Shown in pieces: positions 43,833-53,245 of a stretch of 64,000 nucleotides of DNA. Both the position numbers and the translations under genes were made by a program. The DNA comes from Plantago ovata (taxonomy: Eukaryota; Streptophyta; Magnoliopsida; Lamiales; Plantaginaceae). The notes beneath the pieces were generated by a model that saw only the letters and a program-made list of their open reading frames with translations, searched no databases and was not told the origin of the DNA. Within the stretch, counting starts at the first letter, position 1, and each line of letters begins with the position of its first letter. The stretch lies in assembly GCA_028274465.1 (NCBI GenBank), contig CM051457.1:51368362-51432361 (forward strand), given 5' to 3'.

Positions 43833-46466
43833 TTACAGTGAATATCTCTTTTTCTCATTTGAGAGATGAAGGTGAAGATCTGAGAAATCCATTCTCCTGT
43901 ATCTTTGCCAGTTGCTGACGGACTTAGCAACTCTTGACAAAGTTGTCCTCTTGAAGTTCAAGTAAAGTTCTTCAGAACTTACTTGCTGATCTTCAGTGAT
44001 GAGTACCACTTCAGTGGTCTCCTTTTGAGCCTGAAAAAGAATTTTATTTAGATCAGGATTGGTTTGGAGAATTGTTTTAGAGTTTACATCTGAAACATGA
44101 TTTACCTGCTGAGAGTCAGCAAGCTCATGTAGTACAATTTCCATTCCATGAGGAGCTTGAGTCGCATCCTCCATTTGTTCATCCTGAAATAAATTAAAAT
44201 TAGACACAAGTACTAAGCTGTCAAACTTAGTTTTTATACCAAAATTATTAACTACCTGCTGAGCAGGGAGTGTTGGTTCTGGTGCAGAGGCTTCAGCAAC
44301 CATCTGACTTGCATCTTGAGAAGTCTGTAGAGAAAGAATAATTTTAGCAAAAGAACAATTTTCAGAATTTGAAGTTTTACTGATGGTTGAATTAACTACC
44401 TGCTGAGGATGGACAGGTTGTGGCTCAGTCCTTTCAGCATTAACAGTTTCTTCAGCTTCTGGGACTGTTTCTTCAGTAGACTTCTGATTTTGCTCTATTT
44501 GAGAAAGCTGTGCGGTTTCAGCAATCTCCCTTGTCTCTGAAATGACAAGTTGAGCAGAAGCATCTTGACCTTTAAGCTCACTGCTTGTCATGAAGAGATC
44601 AATTGACTTGTTGGATGATTCTTCAATTTCCAACTCCATTTGTTTGCTTAAATCTTCCAGAACAAGCTGGACTTTGTCAATTGATGTCTTGGGTGAACTT
44701 GGGCCAGTATTGTCAGCATCATGAGATGCGTCGTTGAATAATGCTTCTTGAGTTTCAGCAACTTCAGGAACTGGAACCATTGCTATTTCAGCAACTGGTT
44801 CTTCAGCAAGCTGGGTCTCAGCAACTTGATGAGTTGCTTGTTCAGCAACCATCTTTTCAGCAGCATCAGCAAGTGCCGCTTTTTGCAGATCATCAGCAAT
44901 GTCACTTGCTGGTTCCATAGTTGGATCATTTGGTCTATCTACAATGTAGATATCTGGGACTTGGGCAGGAATTTCATTTCCACTGCCTTGTGGTCTATTC
45001 TCAGTAGAATTGTCAACATTAAGTTGATTGTTGAAGGCTTCCGCAAACACTTCAACATTGTTGACATATGCTTCAGTAATTACTTCAGCAACATCTACTG
45101 GCAAATGCGTTTCAGCATTTGTCTGGGAATTGACTGAGGAGTCTTGGACATCAGGAACTGACTGAGAAGCCAGTGTCTTCTTTCTTTTGTTACTTGTCCG
45201 TTTCCTCTTAGGTACGGGGTTTGCTGATGACGCTGCAGTCTGAGTGTCATCATCAGCTTTCCTCTTTTTTCTTTTAGATTTCTCCAGTTTCCCAGAGTCA
45301 TCTATTGTTTCCTTTTCAGCAACAGGTGTTGTACACGTACCTTGTTGATTTTCTACAGCAGTTTCATTTGTGTTACCACCATCCACAGCAGTTTCATCTC
45401 TCAGTTGCTGAGTGGTAACATCTGCAGCTGTTGTATGCCTTTCTTGCTGGCTTGTGCTGACAACATTTGCAGTTGTTGTCTTCTTAGTTTTCTTTCCAGC
45501 AATCTTAGGTACATTCTGCTTGTAGAAAGATCTTCCCACATTGCACACAGATTTCTTGATTGGCAATGGGTTTCTTAGTTGAATCCTGAAATGTTCAAGG
45601 ATATAACATATCTTGATTCCATACATAACTGGAAAGGAAGGTGAGACCTTGTTGTCTTCTACTGTTACCTTGAACTTAGTGACACAATCAACAAGCCTGT
45701 TGAAAATGTACTTAGCCCAGTTAAGTTCCGATTTATTTTCATAGATATGCATCAGCAATGGCCATCTTCTTAGGCCGACTTGGTCAATTCCTCCAACTTG
45801 GGAGTCAAGAACTTTTATCAGTAGCAGAGCTACTAGACCAAGTGAATGGCAGAGATGCTTTCTCTTAACGTGCTTTGTCCAAGTCACGGGAGCTATCTCG
45901 CCTTTCTTCATCTTTGCATTTCTAACGTCACTGTAGAAAGCTTCTATTTCTTCGTCAGTAGCAGTGACGTCATCTTCAGTTCCAGTGGTTGGAATCTGAA
46001 AAATCTCCGCTAAATCAGTCCATTTCAGGACGATTTGCGTGTTCTGAACATAAGTAAGGATCACTTTTTCAGTGATTCCATTACTGTCTGTAAGGGAGTG
46101 GATTTCTGCATTGTTGTAGAATTCCATTGTATCAATCATGCTCACTTGCTTAGTGCGAGCAGAGATAAAGTTCATGAGGCCTTGTTGCTTGATGAACTCA
46201 AGCGCCTCTTCATTTTGGTCATCAAGTTCTTGTTCATAAAAGTACCTAATGTACTTTTCTTTTGCAAACCCTCCCCATTGCATCAACATATCACACTTTG
46301 CAGTGTCAAGATATGACGGAGGCATAGGTTTTACAGTGATTCGGTCGTTTTTCAACACAACTTTCGTTGTGTTTGGGGCCAGAGTAGTTACCGGAGCAGT
46401 GCGTGTTTCAGCACTATCAACCTTTGACGATTTTGAGGACTTAGATAACTGTCTCTTGGGAGCCAT
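43833..46466 (-). CDS. Env-position protein, N-terminal half (877 residues)
   Basis: Function unknown. Residues about 40-330 form the conserved-looking part (CDMLMQWGGFAKEKYIRYFY, KRKHLCHSLGLVALLLIK), similar in style to uncharacterised plant retrotransposon proteins. Two basic nuclear-signal-like clusters follow (KRKKRKADDD, PKRKRTSNKRKK), then a long VAE-rich low-complexity tail. Residues 690-714, 738-761 and 788-812 are encoded by segments with full intron signatures (see findings), so the mature protein may be shorter. It ends KKRYSL before TAA. Reading TAA as CAA would continue into the 862-residue part, giving about 1750 residues. Confidence 0.75.
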   Translation of the reverse strand: MAPKRQLSKSSKSSKVDSAETRTAPVTTLAPNTTKVVLKNDRITVKPMPPSYLDTAKCDMLMQWGGFAKEKYIRYFYEQELDDQNEEALEFIKQQGLMNFISARTKQVSMIDTMEFYNNAEIHSLTDSNGITEKVILTYVQNTQIVLKWTDLAEIFQIPTTGTEDDVTATDEEIEAFYSDVRNAKMKKGEIAPVTWTKHVKRKHLCHSLGLVALLLIKVLDSQVGGIDQVGLRRWPLLMHIYENKSELNWAKYIFNRLVDCVTKFKVTVEDNKVSPSFPVMYGIKICYILEHFRIQLRNPLPIKKSVCNVGRSFYKQNVPKIAGKKTKKTTTANVVSTSQQERHTTAADVTTQQLRDETAVDGGNTNETAVENQQGTCTTPVAEKETIDDSGKLEKSKRKKRKADDDTQTAASSANPVPKRKRTSNKRKKTLASQSVPDVQDSSVNSQTNAETHLPVDVAEVITEAYVNNVEVFAEAFNNQLNVDNSTENRPQGSGNEIPAQVPDIYIVDRPNDPTMEPASDIADDLQKAALADAAEKMVAEQATHQVAETQLAEEPVAEIAMVPVPEVAETQEALFNDASHDADNTGPSSPKTSIDKVQLVLEDLSKQMELEIEESSNKSIDLFMTSSELKGQDASAQLVISETREIAETAQLSQIEQNQKSTEETVPEAEETVNAERTEPQPVHPQQVVNSTISKTSNSENCSFAKIILSLQTSQDASQMVAEASAPEPTLPAQQVVNNFGIKTKFDSLVLVSNFNLFQDEQMEDATQAPHGMEIVLHELADSQQVNHVSDVNSKTILQTNPDLNKILFQAQKETTEVVLITEDQQVSSEELYLNFKRTTLSRVAKSVSNWQRYRRMDFSDLHLHLSNEKKRYSL
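44031..44399 (-). other. Three stop-free intron-like segments
   Basis: 44325-44399 (75 bp), 44184-44255 (72 bp) and 44031-44105 (75 bp) each run from CAG/GTAGTTAAT or CAG/GTAAATCAT to a pyrimidine-rich stretch and CAG. The second and third have CTAAT and CTGAT branch-point matches. All are phase 0, multiples of three and free of stops. Confidence 0.6.
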
Positions 46467-47071
46467 TTCTTATATATAGCAAGAAAGATTGTACGAAAAG
46501 AGATAGTTTTGCTTTTGATCGGAGGTACAGTAGATTCAGGCTAGAATTTGCAGAGAAAGGAAATGTGAGTTAAAGAATTTTTTCATTTCTCTAACTCCTT
46601 CTTTATATAGTGTCTCTGGTGTGTGAGAAACTCAATCGATTTGAGCTCTCAGCAAGGGTAAAACAGAGAAACACTGGAGATAGTGGAGCCTTTGCATTGA
46701 ATGCGTAATGGCCCACTAACTAAAACCGTCAGAGCACTCTCTCTCTTTGTTTTGTTAGCCGTTAGATTAGTAACTCCTTTTAATCAATGGCCACGATTGA
46801 ATTTCATGTCATGATTATTGCGAGTTTATCTGTGCCAGCTTAACGTCACAAATTGATTTTACCGAGTAATAAGGGATAGATTGCTTGCTGAAATAGACAA
46901 GAATCTTTTCAGCGAGTTTGAATTAACAATCTAGATACTTGCTGAAAGTTCCCCCTTACTTAGATATCTCATATTTTCTTTAAGTTTAAAAGATATTTCT
47001 GATTTTCGTATCCGTAAATTCTTTTGTACTTGAGACATCCTTTGGTAAAACCTGAGAGATGAGCTTTGCTC
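46467..47071 (-). other. Pol-to-env-position spacer, first part
   Basis: No coding frame. It is rich in CAGCAA/TTGCTG words and may hold the promoter or splice acceptor used for the downstream frame. Confidence 0.4.
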
Positions 47072-47354
47072 TTTTCTGAGTTCCCGTTTCAGAAAATTCC
47101 TTTGATACTTGAATACCTGTTTCAGTATCTTTTGATTGTCTGAGTACCCGTCTCAACAATCCATAATTACTTTCTCTTACTGAGTGCCTGTCTCAGCAAG
47201 TGGTCAAGTTTCCTAACAAATACCCGTTTTGAAGGAATTACTTGCTGAATGCCTGTTTCAGCAAACATGTAGTGACTTATCATTTCTTAGAAGAAATCAG
47301 TGACTTGGTCTTTTGGACAGGAATACTTTGGCTTGCTGAATGCCTGTTTCAGCA
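47072..47354. repeat. Array of seven hairpins with a constant loop
   Basis: Stems at 47072-47096 (TTTTCTGA/TCAGAAAA), 47104-47129 (GATACT-GA/TC-AGTATC), 47135-47160 (ATTGT-TGAG/CTCA-ACAAT), 47176-47200 (CTTACTGAG/CTCAGCAAG, one mismatch), 47210-47237 (TTCCT-CAAA/TTTG-AGGAA), 47242-47264 (TTGCTGA/TCAGCAA) and 47334-47354 (TGCTGA/TCAGCA). The loops all keep TNCCYGT. Stems change on both sides while pairing is kept. Confidence 0.75.
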
Positions 47355-47372
47355 TTCTGCCAAGTGTATCCT

Positions 47373-47902
47373 TTATTGAGGTAGTTCAATCAATCCAAGG
47401 TTATACCTTAGTATTGCAAACCTATTATCCGGTAGGGGCTTGGTAAAGATATCAGCAAGCTGATCTTCAGTTCCTACTTTCACAACCTCAATATCACCTT
47501 TTCCCACATGATCTCTAATGAAATGATGTCTAATATCAATGTGCTTGGTCCTAAAGTGAAACTTAGGATTTTGCGTAATTGCAATAGCACTTGTATTATC
47601 ACAAAAGATTGGTGTTTTCTTTGCAGAAATACCATAATCTCTTAATTGTTGCTGAATCCATAGGATTTGAGCTGTGCAACAACCAGCTGCAATGTATTCA
47701 GATTCAGTAGATGAATTGGCGACACAAGTTTGCTTCTTGCTGAACCATGATATTAATCTAGTACCCAAAAACTGACAAGTTCCATAGGTACTTTTTCTAT
47801 CAAGAGTTGATCCACCATGATCAGCATCAGAATAGCCAACCAATTCAAGTCCAGAATCTTTAGGATACCATAATCACACATTGACTGTACCTTTAACATA
47901 TT
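47373..47902 (-). pseudogene. SIRE-type RNase H
   Basis: Open from 47843 to 47373 with the acidic residues in GYSDADHGG, STESEYIAAG and FCDNTSAIA, the helix HIDIRHHFIRDH and the usual LADIFTKPLP ending. Between it and RT, a Gly codon has become TGA near 47878 and a frameshift occurs near 47905, so it cannot be made with RT. It degraded the RNA of the RNA/DNA hybrid. Confidence 0.85.
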
Positions 47903-49021
47903 TCAGTATCTTGATTGCCTTTTGTAGTGTGATTCTCTTGGATCAGATTGGAATCTTGCACACACACAAACAGCATACTGAATGTCAGGTCTACTTGCTG
48001 TTAAATACAACAAGGAACCAATGAGCTTCCTATACTTGTGTTCTTCAACACTTTTGTCCTCTTTAGTATAGCCCAATTTGGTGCCAACACTCATAGGGAT
48101 CTTTTCAGGTTTTTCATCCTCTTTGATCCTAAACTTTATGAGCATTTCTTTCGCATACTTTGCTTGATTTATGAATATTCCATCTTTGAGTTGCTTGACT
48201 TGCAATCCTAGGAAATAATTCAATTTTCCCATCATACTCATTTCAAACTTATTTGTCATGAGTTTGGCAAAATCATCACAAAGTTGCTTGTCCTTAGATC
48301 CAAAAATTATGTCATCCACATAAATTTGAACTAAGATTATTTTACCATCATGGTTCATGGTAAATAATGTTTTGTCAACTTCACCTTTCTTGAAACCATT
48401 TTCCAGCAAGAACTTAGCCAAGGTATCATACCATGCTCTTGGTGCTTGCTTTAGACCATATACAGCTTTCTGAAGCTTATATACCATCTTGGTTTCTGAG
48501 GGAAGTTCAAAGCCAGGGGGTTGTTCTAGGTAGACTTCTTCAGCAAGTTCACCATTTAAGAATGCACTTTTAACATCCATTTGGTAAACAATGAAGTCAT
48601 TGTGAGCAGCAAAGGCCAAGAAAAGCCTAATTGCATCCAATCTTGCAACTGGAGCGTAAGACTCATCATAGTCCAATCCTTCAGTCTGACAGTAACCTTG
48701 AGCAACTAAGCGTGCTTTGTTTCTTGTTACTTCACCAGACTCGCTCAGCTTGTTTCTGAACACCCACTTTGTACCAATAGCTTTCTTATCTTCAGCAAGT
48801 GGCACAAGTTTCCAGACTTTGTTTCTTTCAAATTGATCCAATTCTTCTTGCATTGCCTTTATCCATTCAGAATGCTTCAAAGCTTCTTCTATGGTTTTAG
48901 GTTCAATTTCTGAAACAAAGCAAGAGAATAAAGATTCTACTTCTACGACAGTTGCTTCTTCAGCAAGTCCTTGAGTAGCTTTGGATCTAGTCACTTGGCG
49001 TTTATTAATATCGCCAATCAT
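47903..49021 (-). CDS. SIRE-type reverse transcriptase
   Basis: A 372-residue open piece of the polyprotein with [20 protein letters not shown] at its N-side, [12 protein letters not shown], the catalytic [12 protein letters not shown] and LGLQVKQ. All core RT motifs are intact. A frameshift near 47905 ends it before RNase H, and one near 49020 separates it from integrase. It copies the element's RNA into DNA in the particle. Confidence 0.85.
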   Translation of the reverse strand: MIGDINKRQVTRSKATQGLAEEATVVEVESLFSCFVSEIEPKTIEEALKHSEWIKAMQEELDQFERNKVWKLVPLAEDKKAIGTKWVFRNKLSESGEVTRNKARLVAQGYCQTEGLDYDESYAPVARLDAIRLFLAFAAHNDFIVYQMDVKSAFLNGELAEEVYLEQPPGFELPSETKMVYKLQKAVYGLKQAPRAWYDTLAKFLLENGFKKGEVDKTLFTMNHDGKIILVQIYVDDIIFGSKDKQLCDDFAKLMTNKFEMSMMGKLNYFLGLQVKQLKDGIFINQAKYAKEMLIKFRIKEDEKPEKIPMSVGTKLGYTKEDKSVEEHKYRKLIGSLLYLTASRPDIQYAVCVCARFQSDPRESHYKRQSRY

Positions 49022-49959
49022 ATCCGTAGAGGGATGATCTCTAATCCATTTATTAACAGGTTTCCTGTTTGTTGGATCAGGATATGTTTGCTCATCAGCA
49101 TGTGACTCTTCAGTATGTACTTGTTCAGTACTACTGGGAATTTGTGTCTCTGCTGAGATTTGTTCGTCAGCAACTGCTTGTTCAGCATTGCTGGATTGAG
49201 GTATTCATCAGCAGGCACTGGAGATTGCGTAATTTCAGCAACTTCCGGAGCAACCGCATCTTTGCTGGAAATTCTTTGTCGTGAACTATATTTATCTTGT
49301 CATGACTTGGGGGAGGAGAGTCATTGTCAGAATCATCATTTAGTTCAATTGACTTGATTTGCCTAGCATCAGATTCAGTTCTTTGCTCATGTATGATTAG
49401 CTTTTTCATACATTCTGATATTTCTTCTTCAGCAGGCACACCTTGTGACTTTTCGTAGAATACAACATGCACAGATTCTTCAATCTTTTGTGCCTTTTTG
49501 TTGTAAACTCTATAAGCTTTACTATGCAAGGAGTAGCCAAGAAATATCGCTTCGTCTGCCTTTGGTTGAAATGTTCTTAGGTATTCTCTACCATTGTTAA
49601 GAACGAAACACTTGCAACCAAATACTCTTAGATGAGTGATGTTAGGAGGTCTTCCAACAAACAATTCATAAGGAGTTTTGTTGTATTCCTTAGTAATCAA
49701 ACATCTATTTGAGTATAGCAGGCGGTATTAATCGCTTCAACCCAGTAAGCCTCACTTATTTCAGTGTCAGCAAGCATTGTTCTTGCGGCTTCTTTCAGGG
49801 TACGATTCTTCCGTTCAGCAACACCATTTTGCTGTGGTGTTCTTACTGAGGATAACTGATGTTGAATACCTTTGAGGTACAATATTCAGTTATGTACTGG
49901 TTACAAACTCAGTACCATGGTCTGTCCTTATGACTTTTACTTGTCATTTTTCATGACTT
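49022..49959 (-). pseudogene. SIRE-type integrase, C-terminal two thirds
   Basis: From the gap leftward: RTDHGTEF (second catalytic Asp) near 49925, a frameshift, [16 protein letters not shown] (catalytic Glu), another frameshift near 49700, then KTPYELFVGRPPNITHLRV and the GYSLHSKAYRVYN C-terminal module, and a linker frameshifted near 49260. The zinc domain and first Asp are lost in the gap. Confidence 0.8.
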
Positions 49960-50059
49960 NNNNNNNNNNNNNNNNNNNNNNNNNNNNNNNNNNNNNNNNN
50001 NNNNNNNNNNNNNNNNNNNNNNNNNNNNNNNNNNNNNNNNNNNNNNNNNNNNNNNNNNN
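49960..50059. other. Assembly gap, 100 N
   Basis: Exactly 100 N, the conventional size for an unknown gap. It should hide the 5' half of the SIRE-type element and the rest of the large insertion. Confidence 0.99.
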
Positions 50060-50077
50060 GCATTTCCCTGTTTAAAT

Positions 50078-50830
50078 ACCAAGTATTTTACTTTCCGTTC
50101 GACCGCTATGCATGCGAGGGTAGGCGGCGCCCTCTTATATGTCGGACCGCATATTTTATGTATGGGTAGGCGGCACCCATTATGTGCTTGACCGCGTTTA
50201 GAACTAGAATGGATAGGCGGCATCCATTACGTGTAGACCGCTCATGCATGATGGGTAGGCGGCGCCCTGATTTGTTTGTAGATGACTGATAACAACCTTC
50301 AAGCGACAAGCCCCAACCAATATAAGTACAGAAATATATATATGTATGTATTTCTGAGATGCTTTCCATAGGGTGCTTTAATTCTGAACTTTCATTGCGT
50401 TTTCTTGTATTGGCGACCTCGTCTTACAGACTCGCAGTGATCGTCAGATTAGAGTAAGCCTATGGTTATGACTTACTACATATTGTATCTAGCGACCTCG
50501 ATAGGTGCAGTATGTAGGGCATCGGGTTAAATTAGATTTAACAACCAAGAGTTGTGTGACGCAATAGGATAGTCCTACCGGTCATATTATGCTATGCGAC
50601 CAGCCCCCGTTGGAGTATAGCATAGTATGGATTTGGATCTTGGCCACTACGGTAACTTGTTGGACATTACCCGTATGTTTGTTGTGGGGGCAAGCATATG
50701 TGAAAATAGTGGGAGCTAAACAGCTAAAGGACCTTGTTGTTTAGTTATGTTGACTGTGTATTTAGAAATAATATTTCAATAGTTGATTTATTATTTTCAT
50801 TCTATATTATTTCTCCTTAGGATATTAGAA
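50078..50830 (+). other. Element C leader, third part, with hairpin array
   Basis: Matches the reversed composite leader from AAATACC to gag. Four hairpins with loop AGGCGGC lie at 50116-50134 (GAGGGT/GCCCTC), 50162-50180 (ATGGGT/ACCCAT), 50209-50227 (ATGGAT/ATCCAT) and 50251-50269 (GGGT/GCCC). Each is preceded by GACCGC. No coding frame. Confidence 0.7.
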
Positions 50831-51838
50831 ATGGCGAGTATCTCGCTCCGTGCTGTCTTAGAGAAGCAAATTTTGATCGGACCAAACTTCCTAGATTGGA
50901 TCAGGAATATACGTTTGGTGCTAAGGTACGAAAAGATTTAGTACGTCTTGGACGAGGTCATTCCTGTGTGCCCCGAAAATCAGACTGCCGATCAGGTTGC
51001 TGCTTGGAATCAAGCCAACAAGGCAAAGTCTGATAAGCATCTTGAGGATGCTAGATCCGCGCAGTGTATTATGCTGGTGGCAATGAGCAATGAGCTGCAA
51101 AGGCAACATGAAAGCATGTTGCCGTATGAGATGCTGAAGCATCTTGAGTCGCTCTTTAAGACGACAGCTAGAAGTGTTGAATTTGATTTGATCAAAGAGA
51201 TACACAGATGCAAGCTCAGTGAAGGAGGGAACATGTCTGAGCATGTTCTCAAAATGATTGGTCTCTTTGAAAAGCTTGTCGATGCCGGCGTTAAGCTGTA
51301 GAACAAGATCATGGTGATCTTTGTCCTTCAATCATTGTCGAGTTCGTATTCGCAGTTCATCATTAATTACACGATGAATGCGAAGGACGTAACACTGCCT
51401 GAACTTCATAATCTGCTGAAGACATATGATCAAAATCTTCCTAAGAAGAAAAAGTGGATCATGCTTGTTGGGCAACCGTCTAACCCAAACCCGAGAAACA
51501 AAGGTGCTAAGGGTAAGGGAAAGTCGGGAGCCAAGACTAACACTTGGAGTGATAAGCCTAAGCGTCCGAACCAGAAAAGGAAGTTCAATAGAAACGGAAG
51601 GGTGCGCATAGATGAATGTCTTTTCTGTAAGCAGAAAGGACATTGGAAGAAAGATTGCCCTAAGCTTAGGGCAGATCAAGTTAAGAAGCCACCGGCTTCT
51701 AGCTCAGGTATGTTTGTTATTGAAATGAACATGACTACTTTTGACTCCAATGGTTGGGTATTAGATACAGCCTGTGGCTCACACATTTGTAATAATGTGC
51801 ATGGGCCAATTGATCACATGCTAGTCAAGCAAGGTTAA
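50831..51838 (+). pseudogene. Element C Gag and protease, several stops
   Basis: Starts at ATG 50831 (MASISLRAVLEKQILIGPNF). Stops interrupt it at 50939 (Glu to TAG), 51299 (Trp to TAG) and 51836 (Glu to TAA), judged against the composite's copy. The knuckle CLFCKQKGHWKKDC and the protease WVLDTACGSHIC remain. Before decay it gave the particle shell and the enzyme that processed it. Confidence 0.85.
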
Positions 51839-51844
51839 ATCGAC

Positions 51845-53203
51845 ATGCATGTTGGGAACGGCAATCCAGTTGAAGCCAAACGCGTTGAACGCAGCAAGAT
51901 AGATTTACCTTCGGGACAATGTTTAGAACTTGATAATGTTTATTTTGTTCCATCCATTGTCAGAAATATTATTTCCATTCCATTGTTAGACAATATGGGT
52001 TTTTCCTTTCGATTTGCGAATAATACTTGTTATTTTTCATTAAATGATCAGTATTATGGAAAGGCTCGCTTGGTGAATGGTTTATATATTTTGCAAAGTA
52101 GTCTACCTTTATTTCAAATACATAACAAACAACCTTCTTCAAGTAGGAAGAATAATCCATCTTATCTATGGCATTGTCGGCTAGGCCATATCAATGAAAC
52201 ACGGATTCAAAGACTAAGGAAGTTGGACTACTTAGAACCATTTGATTTTGAATCATATGGTACATGCGAATCATGTGTTAAGGGTAAGATGACGAACAAA
52301 CCTTTTGTTGGACAAGGTGTTCGTGCCACTCGCTGCTTAGAGCTCATACATACCGATGTATGTGGACCTTTTAAAGTCCATGCGCGTGGGGGTTATCCTT
52401 ACTTCGTTACCTTTACTGACGATTTCTCAAGGTATGGATATATTTATCTTATGAAGAATAAATCCGAGACCTTTGGGAAATTCAAGGAGTTTAGGAATGA
52501 GGTCGAGAATGAATTGAACCTAAGGATAGTCACTCTTCGATCAGATCGAGGAGGTGAATACCTTAGTGAAGAATTTATCGACTACTTGAAGGAAAATGGA
52601 ATTCAATCGCAATGGACTCCTCCTGGAACACCACAGTTAAATGGTGTGTCTGAGAGGAGGAATCGAACCCTGTTAGACATTGTAAGATCAATGATTGGAT
52701 TCCCGACTCTTCCAAAATATCTGTGGGGATATGCACTACAAACTGCAATCTACATTCTGAACCGTGTACCATCTGAATCAGTGGAGAAAACTCCTTATGA
52801 GTTATGGAAGGGAAAGAAGCCCTCACTGGGCTATCTTAGACCTTGGGGCTGTCCTGCGATAGTCAAACTGATGCTCACTGATAAGTTAGATGCCAAGGGT
52901 GTCAAAGTATATTTCATAGGCTATCCTCGTCAGACGAGAGGCTATGAATTCTATCATGCTGAAGATCACAAGGTGATCGTATCTAGAAACGTCAAGTTTT
53001 TAGAAGCTGAATACCTCGAAGAAGAGAGGTTAGATGGCATGATAGAACTTGAAGAAATTCAAGACTTTGACACGCGCGAACATGAGGTCTCTAAATCTTC
53101 CGGTTTGGACTCAAGTTCAGTGGGAGCTTTCGAAGCAGACAAGGGTAATGATATGACACTTTCTAGGCATGTCATAGTCAGTGGGAGTCCTGTGATTAGA
53201 TAA
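51845..53203 (+). CDS. Element C protease tail and integrase
   Basis: A 452-residue open piece without lesions until TAA at 53201 (Ser to stop). It contains a zinc site (LWHCRLGHINE, CESCVKGK), D (HTDVCGPFKVHA), D (LRSDRGGEYLS), E (NGVSERRNRTL) and the GKKPSLGYLRPWGCPA module. All catalytic residues of integrase are present. Stops on both sides mean it is not made as part of a working polyprotein. Confidence 0.8.
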   Translation: MHVGNGNPVEAKRVERSKIDLPSGQCLELDNVYFVPSIVRNIISIPLLDNMGFSFRFANNTCYFSLNDQYYGKARLVNGLYILQSSLPLFQIHNKQPSSSRKNNPSYLWHCRLGHINETRIQRLRKLDYLEPFDFESYGTCESCVKGKMTNKPFVGQGVRATRCLELIHTDVCGPFKVHARGGYPYFVTFTDDFSRYGYIYLMKNKSETFGKFKEFRNEVENELNLRIVTLRSDRGGEYLSEEFIDYLKENGIQSQWTPPGTPQLNGVSERRNRTLLDIVRSMIGFPTLPKYLWGYALQTAIYILNRVPSESVEKTPYELWKGKKPSLGYLRPWGCPAIVKLMLTDKLDAKGVKVYFIGYPRQTRGYEFYHAEDHKVIVSRNVKFLEAEYLEEERLDGMIELEEIQDFDTREHEVSKSSGLDSSSVGAFEADKGNDMTLSRHVIVSGSPVIR

Positions 53204-53245
53204 ACAGTTGAAACCACACCAATAGAACCCGTTGTCAACCAACCT

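Larger units (their letters stand above)
39296..49959 (-). mobile_element. SIRE-type copia element, 5' half lost at gap
   Basis: From right to left on the minus strand: integrase, RT, RNase H, a spacer, a very long frame in the env position, the purine tract AAAAAGGGGGAAA and the 3' LTR. Extra coding sequence after pol and the AACATCAAAAAGGGGG junction before the LTR are features of the SIRE (Maximus) lineage. The 5' LTR, gag and protease should lie in or beyond the N gap. It inserted into the first exon of Ulp1 region 1 (flank GGAAG). Confidence 0.8.
29075..50068. mobile_element. Large Mutator-like insertion carrying Ulp1 regions
   Basis: TGTTTAAAT occurs at 29066-29074 and 50069-50077, exactly where the C leader breaks and resumes. 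A 9-bp target duplication is characteristic of Mutator-like elements. The interior carries plant Ulp1-like protease exons, a cargo known from some Mutator-like elements, and the left end has clustered TTGTAAA motifs. I see no mudrA transposase and no clear terminal inverted repeat (left CGGAGTGTC, right in reverse GGGAAATGC), but only nine bases are known at the right end beside the gap. A scaffolding error could mimic this. Confidence 0.45.

Noticed and set aside
41205-46466. A true envelope glycoprotein
   Set aside because: I see no signal peptide, no membrane span and no cleavage site; nuclear-type basic clusters argue for another role.
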